64,000 nt of DNA from Arctopsyche grandis (GCF_051622035.1 NC_135357.1:11987001-12051000), one strand, 5' to 3'; numbered from the stretch's first letter, positions 49,505 through 62,207 are shown. Program-made: numbers and translations. Notes: a model not told the origin generated them from the sequence alone.

Positions 49505-49695
49505 ATGGGTAGAGGTTGCCAATTTGTTGGAACCGTTTCAATGAAAATCAGATAAATTGGCAAAATCTAATAGGAAACGATCGACCTGGAGTCACAAACC
49601 TAGGGCTGGCCAGCAGCGACCAGTGGTACTCGAACCTGTGATCACTATGTTCAAAAACATACATATATGCTAACCACTAGTCTACGCTGCTGGTT
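49505..49695 (-). mobile_element. tRNA-derived SINE, copy 5
   Basis: Read on the minus strand, the head AGCGTAGACTAGTGGTTAGC holds a good A box. CACAGGTTCGAGTACCACTGG holds a near-consensus B box (GGTTCGAGTACC). The body has the family signature GCCAATTTATCTGATTTTCA ... AACAAATTGGCAACC. This is the clearest head of the five copies. Confidence 0.8.
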
Positions 49696-50090
49696 ATATG
49701 CCAACTTGTAATATCTCAAGACTCTTATTCTCAACTTTTCGTCTGCTTAAACAGGAGTTTATATGTCTATTTTATACAAATATGTTTTTTTTGTATACAT
49801 GTACATACATATATAATATCTTTAAAATACGTACAAGACATATTGTGATCTTTCATATATTTTTAAGCTATTAACACACCCTTAAAAAATGTCTATAAAT
49901 CAATTCTTACTTAATTTTTTATTATTAAATAGTTAATGTGTATCTCGTAAAATAAGTATTTCACTATATAAAACATTTTCGTATATGTGTTTTGTATATA
50001 CATATACAAACTCGACAGCGAAATACACCGAAATAGTTGGTAAAACGAGTCTTGAGATAGTGCAAGTTGGTGGAATGAGGACAACTATGT
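49696..50090. other. Intergenic, no gene recognised
   Basis: AT-rich with CATATGTA/TATACAT words only. Confidence 0.5.
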
Positions 50091-50350
50091 GTCGATACGT
50101 GTAACGCCACTTGTATCGATATATGTATGTATGTGGTGCCTATATGCCACTTTTATCGATACATGTGATGCCTATATGTCACTTGTATCGATACACGTGG
50201 TCCCTATATCATGTGTTAAATATCAACTAATATTAAATCTCAACTGAGTATCGATAGACATGGTCATATATGTATCACCATATGTAGGTATCGATACGTG
50301 TATCGTCACTTGTATCGATATATGTAGTTCCGTTTGTATTGATACGCGTA
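50091..50350. repeat. Cluster of TATCGATA palindromes in a degenerate short tandem repeat
   Basis: Six exact TATCGATA octamers lie at 50114, 50154, 50186, 50249, 50289 and 50313. They sit within loose repeats of the type CACTTGTATCGATA(C/T)(A/G)TGT..TGCCTATATG. TATCGATA is the known Drosophila DRE (DREF binding) core. Whether it acts as such here or simply reflects a minisatellite is unknown. Confidence 0.7.
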
Positions 50351-52448
50351 TCGTTATTTACACTATTGAATTATTCAAATGAAAATCGAATCGAATTTCA
50401 ATTTCAATTATTCAATCGTAGTCTTGACTGTAATTCACTGTAAATTCAAAACGGATAAATTCACGTTTGCAATATATAATATATACATATTCTGAACATT
50501 TTATCAGAAATCTACATTATTAGGATGTGTAATAATACAGTTCTCAAATTAGTTTATTATATAATATAACGTGGCTGTAAAAAAATTTGCACTTCGCATA
50601 AATCATCCACAGAATTAGTATGTCGGCGATTAAATTACAATGCAAATTTTTGATACACGTATTTATTTTATGTATGAAAATTACAATGTATATAATTTGC
50701 GCGTACTATCGCGTATGTACATACATATGTATAATACATTAACAGGAAACGGAAAATAGTAACTTTGAGAATTGTAGATAATTTTCTAATTTCCATGAAA
50801 ATCGTAACGCACCTGTATCGTTTTTTGTTAATCAAGTGAAGGTCAACCTATTTTTTTTATTTTAAATAAAAATCACATTGTTTGATTTTTACCTTCACTT
50901 ACATTGCCGATAATGTAATATATGTACATATGTATATTCTGGAAAAGTGAATAATTAAAATGTTCAAAATTTTTTAACGCTTGAACTAGTTGGGATGTCC
51001 ATTGATGTTGAAATGTTGATAAATTTATAATTAAATTTCACCACCCAGTTAAAGGCTTTTTGAACGAGGTTAGCGCGATCTCTGAAGTGAGAAATGGACC
51101 GTTTTGAAATGAATGCATTTTTTACAGCGTCAACCTTGTAACTTTTCTTCATGATCAAATCTAATGAGCCCACATTCTTGAACTAATTTATTCTCTCATC
51201 TCTGCATTGTCAATGGATATTAAAATATAATAATATGAAAATGCTCCATTCACGTATACACATTTTACTACGTGTATAATATATGCACATATGTAATATT
51301 GAGTATATTTTGATTTAATTTTAACAAAAATAAATGTCTTTGTTCTAACGACCATAAACTTATACTAATCTATTATACATAGTACTACGTGACAGTACTG
51401 TAACAAAGCATTGACTTAATATGCATTAAAACGATATCTCATGTATTAGAATACAACCTACACGTACATATACACATATTATTATATTGTACTATTAAAA
51501 ACTTTTTTAAAGGTCGAGGTCGTTATTGAATCTACATTTTCTTTTTATTGTAATATCAAAACACAATGGGAAAAAAGTATTCTATTTCATGAAGTTGGAA
51601 CTTAGTTGTGAAGCATAACACTATTGATTTGGTAATCTTTTGTAAATTCACTGCTCCTTTTTGTTTCGTTGAAAACTTATTGGAAATACAGCATGATTCA
51701 TCACTTTTGGAATTTATATGAATGATATTCAGTAATCATAAGAATGTATCGAAAGATTCCGAAAATACCATGAGTTGATTGTTTGCGATCAATCAACGAT
51801 ACAGCGCTTGAAATAATATCATGAAAATCATTTTCAAAAACAGGAATATTACACCATTTATACAATGGTGTAATATTCCAATCTATATATTGATTCCTTA
51901 TGAACAAAATTCATACAAATTATGTCATGCTAGTGTTGTGTACGTTGATTTCAACGGGTGGCTTCGGAAAGGAATTAATACACGAATCATAATAAAATTA
52001 TATGTTATAAAAAAATATAGTGTATGGTAATTTATAAGCACACGTGCGTATTAATAGAAAAAAGTCAAGCGCTCATTAAACGCCCGCGTCGAAATGATGA
52101 ATGAATGTGTGTGTGTGTGTCTTCGTGGATGTGTGTGTCTTCGTGGATGTGTGTATTTGTGTTCGCTCCCGCGCAGCGCATCTGACGATGACGCCACCCG
52201 TTCCAACTCACTTAATATCACAAGTTAATAGATCTGAGCACAAGTCTGACGCTCAGATCCACACTTCCCTACTTCCCCACTACCCTGCGTCTCCTCGACA
52301 CGATTAGTCGTCTATTCTAGTATTCTAAAATTTGTTTTATTGAAATCCCCATACTTGTCGATGCATTCACATATACATATGTACATACATGCAAACATAC
52401 ATACATACAACCATCGTGTCCATTTTTATATATATATACATATATACT
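50351..52448. other. Intergenic, one strong hairpin, no gene recognised
   Basis: No gene is supported. A perfect hairpin lies at 51843-51879. The block 51934-52010 (TAGTGTTGTGTACGTTGA, TTTCAACGGGTGGCTTCGG) is related to 52449-52530. GT-rich words occur at about 52100-52160. Confidence 0.5.
51843..51879. repeat. Perfect 16-bp stem, 5-nt loop hairpin
   Basis: The arms GGAATATTACACCATT and AATGGTGTAATATTCC are exact reverse complements around TATAC. It may be the tip of a fold-back element, but no flanking duplication was found. Confidence 0.85.
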
Positions 52449-52740
52449 AGTGTAATGCCCGTTGAAATTTTTAACGGGTGGTTTCGGAAACAAATTGATA
52501 CATGATTTAACATAAAGTTACAATACGTATAGTAATAATTAATCGGAATCGTAATTATAACAGAAATCGGGAATCAGAACTGAAACAGGGATCGGTATCC
52601 GGAACTGAAAATGGAGTCTGTATCCGAAACAAAAATGAATCCAGAACCGGAAATGAAAAATGAATCAGGATCCAGAACTGAAAAAGGAATCGGTATCCGG
52701 AACTGAAACAGTAATCGAAGTTACCGTACTGAGGGGGCCG
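52449..52740. repeat. Interspersed element with GGAATCGGTATCCGGAACTGAAA-type minisatellite
   Basis: It starts ACTAGTGTAATGCCCGTTGA with AACGGGTGGTTTCGGAAAC, also seen in part at 51934. The stretch 52540-52720 iterates units such as GGTATCCGGAACTGAAA (two near-exact copies) with degenerate relatives (GAATCAG.ATCCAGAACTG). The class is unknown. Confidence 0.6.
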
Positions 52741-53930
52741 AATCTGAATAATTAGAAATAATACTTATAATACTTTATAAATTCTAAATCCAGTGTATAA
52801 TAAAACTGAACAAATTTCGCACTGATCCTTATAAATATATTAGTCATCTATTATAAAAACTTTTCAAGTTTTAGTAAAAAATCGGGATCTTTTTTGAGCC
52901 GTTTTATTTTTTTTAAATATAAATATAAAACTTATCAACGTACATAACAAGTTTTTAAAAGTTTTTCAAAATAAATTACAACAACCAAACAAAGACATTG
53001 AATACTGGTAGATAATAATGACCAAACAATCAAAATTTAAAGCAAGAACAACAAAAAGGATCAATATGAGGGGGAATATTGTTAATAAAAGAGTAAGATC
53101 TAGTATATAAAAATGAATTAAAGGAATAGTTGGTAGAACAGGTATTATTGTGAAATAATGAAGGAAAACTCTGATTGGAAATTGGAATAGAATCTTGTTA
53201 ATTAAAGAAGGACTATCAATTATATAATTCAAAAGCTTAAGCAAAAAACATAAATTTTCCTCCTAGATTGTAATCAAATCTCAGTTGGTCTTTAAATAAA
53301 TAATACTGTTCGAGACTATTAAATTACTAAATATTTATATCGATCATATATTCTTATATTTAATTTGAAGTAATTTCTGAAATGGTTGAATACATATGTA
53401 ATTTGTGCACAGAATCTCAAATATAGACCTTCCCATTTTATATATGTTTGCATATGATAATATACTTACATATTGACAGGTACATTAAACTCAAAGGAAT
53501 ATTCATCTTACGTTAGTCCCACAACGAGCCAGTAGAACGAGTGGCATAAAGAGTTGAGTTTAATTTTGCCAATGACTAAAAGGACCTTCTCGATCAACCC
53601 TTACAAAAGCAAATGAAATGTCTCGAATCGACTTTGATTAGATCAGGTGTGACCTAGCTGGTACTCGGAATGCATAAAAATAATCCAATCACAATACAAT
53701 CATAAGATCAGGTGCAGCAGAAAATAGACCTTGCACCGGCGATTGTCAGAACGGACCAGAGAGCACAGAGAGCAGAAAAAAAGTACCATTGAGAAGTGGT
53801 TGGTCAGCGTCCGACGAGAGAGATCACTGGCATCAAAACCTTGACCACCACCGTTCACACATGTGGCGGCACAGCATCCCAGAGTGGCCTTTCCGGGTAC
53901 GTTCGCCGAGGAAGGCCATCTTTGACCAGC
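52741..53930. other. Upstream region of the second cuticular-type gene
   Basis: No gene is recognised. Sequence becomes GC-richer from about 53500 towards the TATA box, consistent with promoter-proximal DNA. The minus-strand frame 53700-54002 overlaps the promoter and first exon and is judged spurious. Confidence 0.5.
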
Positions 53931-53933
53931 AAC

Positions 53934-53975
53934 TATATAACCGGCGGGTACGTGAACACTGAAACTATTCACTGA
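53934..53975 (+). promoter_or_regulatory. TATA box and probable start region of the second cuticular-type gene
   Basis: TATATAA at 53934-53940 is followed 30-36 bp later by ATTCACTGAC, a fair initiator-like start. The predicted 5' UTR of about 240 nt reaches the ATG at 54214 without a recognised intron. Activity is inferred from spacing only. Confidence 0.55.
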
Positions 53976-54213
53976 CCGCATCCGTACACCGAAAACGCAC
54001 ACGTTTTGTTATCGCCGTTGAAGTGTGCCTTTTTGCCTCCACCACTTTCTGCTTCTACGGGCCTGTGCTTCGACGAAGACTTCCTCCGCTGACCGACCAG
54101 TCAGTTTGTTCCGAGTGTTCCAGCAGCTCAAAGACGCCACAGTCTTACCGCGCAGTGTTAACTGTGATTGTTGTATAGTGTCATATCGCGTGTCGTTGTT
54201 CCTCACCGTCAAA

Positions 54214-57200
54214 ATGAAATTCGTAAGTCCACATTTGATTCTTTCATACAAAAATCATATGCAAAATCGTGTGCAAGGTCCACAGTGCTATAGTGTCGTG
54301 TTCCTTTTCATCCCAAGTCTAAATTTGTCTTCAGTTGTGATAGTATTATTTTACGTTTCATACTATATTGTATGTGAGATAATATATAATAAAATAATAG
54401 ATACATCAGTGTCAGTTGAAACAATGCACAATATAAAATCTACGATTTTCAGAGTAAAAGTGATTCCATTATAAGATAAAAAAGTGCTCATTTTTTAATT
54501 TTTTTAATAAACACTGTACTTTTCATTTTCCAAATTTCACCATTTTGTATGCTGTTTCGTTGAAGATAAAAAGTTGTTTGATTTTAATAAGAACTAACCG
54601 TAACTTCCGAAAAGTTGGGTAATTGTTTCCAATTTCACTGTATCGACTTTTTAATTCGGTTCATAAGAATTATATCAAAAGAAAGATCAATCTTTGTTTT
54701 AACAATCTCTAAAATTTGCCACGTACAATTAAGCCCTGAAATTGCACACAGTACTTAAAATAAAATAAAGTGACAGTTGTTTCGTTTAGCATATTCATAT
54801 CCTTTCTCTATTAATATATATTAAAATAAATCTCAAATTTACATAACGGAAATTAAAGATTATATATTAACATGTATTTAAATGAGATTTTGAATCATAT
54901 TTATGCAAAACTTATTATCATTGAGAAAATTTCAATTTTTCATTGACGTATTATACATACATATATAAACCAATGTCAGATTTAAACTCGAGCGGTGTGC
55001 GAGCTCGGTAAGAGCGAGTTATGTCGTTTTCTCATATATATAATAATAACTTTTAATGAAAGGAAAAGTTATCGGCGACAGTTCCGTTATAACGGCGAAG
55101 ACGTATTCTCCGCTCTAGACTACAACTTCAGACTCGTTTTCATCGCAAGGTTAATCGGTACAAGTTTGGACAGCGAACTCTCCACAGCCGGATCGTTTTA
55201 ATACAATTTTTTTATCAATTTATTTATTCAAAAAAAAAAAAAACATGAATGACCGTGCTTTTGTATCTTCCGAGCGTTACGGAGAGCCAATTTCACTTTC
55301 ATGCTCAGAGGCGATCTGGTCTCATCGTTGTGTACACGCGAAACGCTCACAACCACTTATCACCATATGCGATTGCGTTGGGTGAAAATTAATTCTCTCC
55401 TATATGAGCTAATCAGTCGAAGAACTAAATTTTCACTAAGTATATATATGTAAGTAAGACTTACATACATACATACATATATGACTCGAATTGAGCCAAT
55501 TTCCCGAGTCAAAAGTTCCATATAAAATTATATATAAATCGAAAAATTCAAGTAAGACTAAAGTTTTATAAAATTTCGGTGCCCAGTAAAAATCGCTCGG
55601 TACAAAAGCACCCCGAAGTAACCGCCCCGACATAATAGCGAGGTGCCAAAGCCACGATAGATGAAACCACCCCAGCAAAAAACGCTCGGTGACAAAACCG
55701 CGCCAGATTCATGTGAAAATTATGAAAAATTTAAAATATCAATTTCGAACTTGACTTCATTTGTAGTATTTTTGTACTTTCTATATTAAGCAACGCATCG
55801 GGCCGCCTTGTACATACATACATACATATGTACATTTATTTTACTTACGTATTGTATTTTATTTAATTTTACTTATTTATTATATTTAAAATATGTACAT
55901 TGATATTTTAATAATTGTTTTAATAATTATTTTAATATTTCATAATTGATATTTTATTTTTTTCATAATATATTATGGCGCGGTTTTGTTTCTCGCGGTT
56001 TTGACACCTCGCGGTTATGTCGGGACGCTTGTCTGTCGCGCTAATGTCGTGTTACCAAAATTTCATAGGTGCATTTATTTCACTGACAGGCTCATTATGT
56101 CGGCAAATAATGTTTTAAATAGTAAGGTATTGATAGTCTTAAAGATACCTTAAAGGTACTTCGTATATGTATATAGAAAGATTGACAATGCAGAATTTAC
56201 TAGTTTGACCAAACCCAATAAACCAGAAGGTGTTGCTAAGGAAACCTACTATTGTATAGAGTGTGTATACAAATTCTATCGATTCCGTCTTTATTTGAAA
56301 TGTTCGCTCTTTCTCGAATAACATAGCTAATTGACAAGATCTTTCTTGTGATAAAATTGATTGCTTTAATCCGCGAGCTTTTCAGACCACGTTCGATTTC
56401 CAGCCACACATCTATGTATGTAGTTCCAGTCCAAAGCTTTCGTGCGATCGAGTATCACCTGTGTGGACATTTTATGCAAGTGCTGTTTATATTACACAAG
56501 AAGTATTGTGCTCTGTCGAAGTCGAACACTTCCCGTAGATATTCTAGACCGTCTGGCACACGAGCAGATCGGTTTCTTGCGCCTTTTGGATTGCATTTCC
56601 ATCGGCCATTTTATGACCAACAGCAAATACGTATTCGACGCTGTCGACTCAAAGAATCTAATCACATCCGATAAAAAATATGACAATCGTAAATAAGCGC
56701 CGAATTAGTGACGCTGTCAGTTGCGCAGGTGTATACAATACATACATTTTATCAAAATAAAAAAATTGCCGGATGTATGACAATATGAATACAGTGGTAC
56801 CTTTTTGAAATTCAAATCACAGGACTGGTAATACAATTTAAAATATTGCTCAAGCTTTCGTCTTGATGAATCGTCCGCATAAATAATAATACGAAAAAAA
56901 TCAGGCAATTTCACGTTGCGTACCTATGTACGTATTGCGCAACTCGCTTTCTTCGACATTAATTCTTCATTTTCACAGTAAATTTGATGTAATAATATAA
57001 TGAGACCCACCGAAAGATTAATTCATTTCAATTACTGTTAATTTTGACTGCGTTAACAGAAGAAGTGTCACGGTAGGGTGAGCGCGATTTCAAATTTATG
57101 TGAGACTGTTTAGTGTAAAATGTAATTTATTTAAATTTAAACAGAAATTACTCGTACGGGCATAGTTAAACAGCGGTCAATGGCATAATTGAATCTTCAA

Positions 57201-60200
57201 TCTTCGTGGTTGGTTTAATTGTAATTGGTATTATGTATTTATATTGCCGTTTCCTTTCAACGAATTCATTGAGTACTTACGTATTTTATGTACTTGGACT
57301 ATCAATCATTTTTCATTTTATTTTCTTTTATATTTATAGTATAAATCACTAAACATTTTCACATATTTGTGAATTCAATTACTATTAGCCAATGTTTTAA
57401 AACACTTATCAAAACAATGGTTTAAGTACAACGTTTCCTGAATTCCGACAACGAAGGGAAACTTTCTATTTGTGTTGACAAACTTTAAAGTACGTATTCT
57501 AATTATAGTATTGCGTAAATAGCGAGTCGTTTTATAATATTTAGATATTGAACTTTTGGTATAAGAGCTATTATAGATAAAATCCACGATTTAAAAGTTA
57601 GTACTAATAAATAAGCCTTTGTGTTGATTAAGACGTATCGCGTAATATTATTCGAAATAAAATCTTTGCTCAACTATTTATCTAATCAAACTGTGGCGCA
57701 AACTTGGAACGAAACCAAAATTAACATAGGATTTGATTATCAATTACAAAATCGATCGCCATTTTAATTACGCTAATGTCTGAAAGCGAGGTTGAATTGC
57801 ATCGGAGAGGTAACTTTTTAGAATACGTGCTCCGTATTCTAAAACACCCGAGTAAAATTGGAAATTCTAAAGCATTCGACGCATAGCATTTCGAAATTGT
57901 TAAAAGATATATAATTGACTCGGTGAAATTACAACTCGTTTCACGATTGATCACGATTTCTGGTCGGTTTTTGCTCGCTCCCTTCATATTCTCCAGCGTA
58001 GGCCAAACTGTGAGACATCACACACATGCATTGTATTCATTACAAGGTAACATTCCTCAAAACTGATTTTAATGAATATATATGAATGTATGTACATACA
58101 TATGTGTTACGCGATCAAAATGTGTTTGCGTGCGATTTTAGTCATTTGTTCGCGGTGAAGCAAACTCACGCACGGTTATAATCGGCTTGTTGTTTATTTC
58201 CCGTTTAACGGTTGCGTCAACAATCGTACGTTCATATGTGATGATTTATAAATTGAAAGTCGTATAGTTAGATTAGTTGAGTTTAATGTAGTGAAACTAA
58301 ATACTCGAGCTTTGCGACTATCGAAAGCACGATACGATCTTTGGCGCATGGTTTAGCAAGAAATTTCATAATGGAAAAGGGAAGCAATTTGCAATTTAGT
58401 ACAAACTTGTCACTTCAATGCAGTGACGCAATCTGAAGGTAAACGTTTGATTTATCCAGTTGATGAATTTCAGCAAAGGTGATATTGAATATATCGGAAC
58501 TTTCACGCATGCTAAGGCGTTCGCGCGTTCAATGTTGTGAAATACATGTGCATATGTATGGTTAAGTAAAGTGAAATTCGCTAGATTGCAGTTTATTTAA
58601 GACGCTTTCGTATCAAGGCTAACAATTATCTTCCATCCTTAATTTGTATATTTATGTAAAACACTCAAAACGATTCACTCATCTGTGTACTTCTTATTAG
58701 CCTTGCCTTTATCCCATTTACTTAAAGTCAGATTTCCGAATGTAGTATTTCCAGGTTCTTCTGTCCTGGGCTGCCTTGGATGGTATTTGGGCATCTTTTA
58801 GGTTTTTAATGGCATACCTCATCCATGTAATCTAATATTTTTCGTGTCATATGGTCCGTTGCGCATCTCTTACTTTTTTAGAATTGACTTTATTCTAAAG
58901 CTACCATGGATATTGATATAATCCTTCAAAATAATTTACTCATATTAAAATTAAATTTAAGAAGAATTTTAACCCGATTATTTACATTGAAAATCTCTAA
59001 CAGCAGTTTCCAATTTGTAAGACAACCCAATATTTAATATCTTGAAAAGAACCCAATTCATAACTTATTTTTATATCGAAAATAATAACATATGTAAAGG
59101 GAAATATGATCCAATTGATAAAAATATTTTAATTAGATTAATAAAAAAGGGTAATTTAAGATTTGTCAATTGTTATTGAAACAAGTTTGAAGTCTTTATA
59201 AGATTTTAAGTTCCTACGTATCTACATCCATATACTTATAATCATATATTAAAATTAACGTTTGTTTGTCTGCTATGCAAATTTATAGTTTTAAATATAA
59301 AATCATAAAGTTTGATAAAATTTTCATAATATAGATCGCATCGAATATATAATTTTTTTTCAACTTTCTCCCACCTGGGCAACGCGGTGCAATTCGGCTA
59401 ACGTAAGATAAAAATTGTCAATGTACCAACATATTCATAGATACCAGAGCCGTAACGTGGCTTTTAAAACAGGGGACTAGATATGGACAGAAAAAATATT
59501 ATTCATTTTTTAATTATTGAAGTTTTGAAGTGATGTGTATAATTTTTCATTTTTGTGCTAATAGAAATATATCCTAAGTAGCCTACCTTTCTTAATAACA
59601 TCTTTGTCTTCAAAACTTAATCTTCTGAATGGTTTGTCGAACAATCGATCAAGAGTGCAACATTTCATGGCCTTGTTATTTGTTTCCGCACTGATTTGTT
59701 CTGAGGGAATCGTTTTTCAAGCCGACTCCCTTGCCATATTTGTACTCAAAAAGTTATGTGTAAATATGTGTTATTTCAATAAAAAAAAAATAGTTCAGAA
59801 TTATGTTTGATAAGCAGAAATCAAAATATTTTTAGTAAAAATTCCATACGTGCTTGAAGAGACGAGTAAATTAAAATATGTTTTGTCTTCGACGGAACGC
59901 TTATACATTGTTAAAAATTCACCAGTGCCGCGTAGGGAACAACATTGAGACAGCAACCGTGCAAGCAAACGACGCGAGGGACCATACCATAACGATTCAC
60001 TACCAATATCACTACCTCAGTGAGGGCCGATTGCAGTTTCTGTACTTCGTTAATCCGAGTAAACAAATCAATATGGACAACGATTTGAATTTATTGTAGT
60101 TAAATTGTTGATATTATCTAAACGGGACTCGTCTTGTCCCTGTATATGTACATACATAAATAGTTCATCGCCCTTTCAATCGCATTTTCGCAAGACTCTA

Positions 60201-62207
60201 ATTATCTATTGATAAAGTATAAACGCACTCGAAATATAATACAGAAAAATTCATTTTTTATTCGAAAGCTTCTCGTCGTTTTTTTTCCCTCGGCTGGAAA
60301 TATATTTCTTTGAAATTCTTAGAAAAATTGTATACACTTCGCCGATATAAAGCGCCAGGGGGGGAGGGAGTTGAACGAACGACCTTTTTGGGTACGCGTC
60401 GAATGTCACCCCTGGCAGACCGTGAAAGCCTATATAATACAGTTAAGCTAATATTCAACCCCGTCTCCATGTTTACATATTAAGACACACCTGAATTCGC
60501 ACACCACACACATACTCAACAGGTGAACAACCCACCGCACACAGGTGACACCACAAATATTAACCGATCGTCTGGGTTTGCAATATGCACGTCTCCTTTG
60601 ATCAACAATGCGTTTTGACACTTTCGAACCACTAGGAAACTTCAGATTCATATCTACACACATATGTGTATACTTTTCACCATATGTGAAAACTCGTTTT
60701 CGTGGCAATGACATTAAACGTACGTATACCTTATTCATAACGTCACATATGACGTAACGAAACCTGATCGCTCAACCTTGTCTCTCGATCGACTCAAATC
60801 GCGGTCGAACAATTTGCAAATGCACTCATGACAAAATCTGGAATTGAAAATGCGATTCTTCGAACCGTGAATTATTTGTATTAAAAACAGTGCTTAAAAC
60901 GCTTGATTGTTTTATCGCACTTTTTTTTTCAAATTTGTATTATTTTTTAATGAAGGTCGTAATCACAGTGAGAGTCTTACGTTGTTGATTATTATTATAA
61001 ATTCAATGGAATATGATTACTGTTGCTATGCCGATTAAAAGCACTTTCAAAACGTAAGGTGATACATTCACCACATGCTGTTAAGCTTAGATTTTTTATA
61101 ATACAAAATAATTATGTTTCTTTGTTTGGAATATTCATTGTATAAAGGAATCGATATCATGACTCAAATTTGTCAAATCCGTTTACATACATATACAAGA
61201 TGTTGTGCAACCTTTCCGCTTATGGGCGCAAATAATGGAAACTGTCACTTAAATGCGATATTAAGAAATGCATTTGCATAATGTGGTAAAATGGAATGAG
61301 ATTTGAATCAAAATTCTATGTCACATTTGTGATAAGTATTCAATATACTAATCCCCTAGATTATGCGTCGAAATTTTGTGTACTTCCGGCATACATTCAG
61401 TGATATATGATTTTTTTATGCTGCCTATACAGACTGTGCTCTATTTATGGAATGCGTATTGTAAAAAGATACTTACGTACAACGTTAGTTGCAATAAAAA
61501 TACACAGATTCATATCTCGACTATTAAAATTGCATACGTGTATGGTAATGTATCGGATAACGATTCATTGTTTGCCTTTCAAATTTATGGACATTGTTTT
61601 TTTTTTTCTTTTCAAAGTTGGGAAATCGATCGTAAATCGGTTCTGGCGATCGGTCAATTTCCCTCCAAACGATGCTGGACCGGTGTAAAAGTCGGCAACC
61701 GTTGGCCAACCTCTTTGTTCGGAACAACCGGATGAAAACTCGCGCGATAATCACACACACACACGTGTTAATTTACGACATCGGACAGGTAATCGCATGC
61801 CAGTGTGGATTTGGCGGCAAAATTCGAAAAGCAAATATCTCTCGATGGCGTGTGAGGTGTTTGAATTTTGCGAAACCGCTGGATATTGACACATTGGCGA
61901 TATGTCTATGTTGAGTTGAACCTCAGAGGAGTGTTTCCGCGCGTGCACACTTTCGCACATATAACAAAGCATGACGAGACCTTGCACGTTCCATTATACG
62001 ATATTTAAATGATGTTGATATAATAATAATTGAATTTATATTGAAGTTTGTTTTTTTTGTTATTTCAGGTAATTTTCTTGGTCGTTGTACTCGTAGCCGT
62101 AGCGAGCGCGCAATTCGGCGACTTTTACGGGGGTGGTGTATATGGACCTGGGGGCATGCAAAATTTTGCACCCTTCGCTTCCGTTCGGGATCCTAGACAA
62201 AATACAG
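54214..62207 (+). CDS. Secreted cuticular-type protein, 5' part (3' exons beyond window)
   Basis: Coding exon 1 (54214-54222) encodes only MKF and ends at GTAAGT. Coding exon 2 (62069-62207) follows TTATTTCAG and ends in phase 1 at GTATGC. Joined, they read MKFVIFLVVVLVAVASA|QFGDFY..., a textbook signal peptide with predicted cleavage after ASA. A Gly/Tyr-rich stretch (GGGVYGPGGM) and FAPFASVRDPRQNTG follow. The tiny MKF-type first exon, signal exon and Gly/Tyr-rich mature start are typical of insect cuticular proteins. A DPR(Q/H) motif before the chitin-binding domain occurs in several CPR proteins, so an RR domain in the next exon is expected, but it is not in this window. Start choice: AAAATG preceded by a 5' UTR downstream of a TATA box. 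A different secreted structural family remains possible. Confidence 0.75.
55567..56067. mobile_element. Fold-back MITE with long imperfect inverted repeats
   Basis: The left arm (55567-55704) and right arm (55977-56067) align in inverted orientation. TATAAAATTTCGGT pairs with ACCAAAATTTCATA. CCCGACATAATAGCGAGGTG pairs with CACCTCGCGGTTATGTCGGG, and GACAAAACCGCGCC pairs with GGCGCGGTTTTGTT. The loop is AT-rich and non-coding. No transposase is present. Confidence 0.75.
58690..58880 (-). mobile_element. Possible LINE scrap
   Basis: The minus-strand translation contains, across stops, MRYAIKNLKDAQIPSKAAQD and RRTWKYYIRKSDFK. This resembles the extreme C terminus of endonuclease-RT LINEs (WMR.A.DR..WR). 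It is very degraded. Confidence 0.35.
59445..60140. mobile_element. Inverted-repeat element, copy C
   Basis: The left end CAGAGCCGTAACGTGG is related to copy B. The shared interior includes CTTTGTCTTCAAAACTTAAT, TTTGTCGAACAATCGATCAA, GCAACATT, TTGTTATTTGTTTCCGCACT and GAGGGAATCGTTTTTCAAGC. The right end is poorly kept (GGGACTCGTCTTGTCCCTGT). It sits in intron 1 of the second cuticular-type gene. Confidence 0.65.

Larger units (their letters stand above)
54223..62068 (+). other. Intron 1 (7.8 kb) of the second cuticular-type gene
   Basis: Contains a fold-back MITE (55567-56067), a possible LINE scrap (58690-58880, minus) and inverted-repeat element copy C (59445-60140). Scattered short frames (for example 56442-56696, 57721-57987 and 61376-61735) have no recognised motifs and are not linked by credible splice sites. 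Confidence 0.7.

Noticed and set aside
53700..54251. Minus-strand frames overlapping the second cuticular-type gene's promoter and 5' UTR
   Set aside because: No domain, and they oppose a TATA box plus coding exon with a good donor.
54025..54474. 149-codon plus-strand frame through the 5' UTR and intron start
   Set aside because: It is in a different frame from the MKF exon and runs through the GTAAGT donor into AT-rich intron; no known motif.
56348..56696. Two overlapping frames of 108 and 84 codons in the long intron
   Set aside because: Neither resembles a known family and no promoter or splice sites fit; likely chance or decayed debris.
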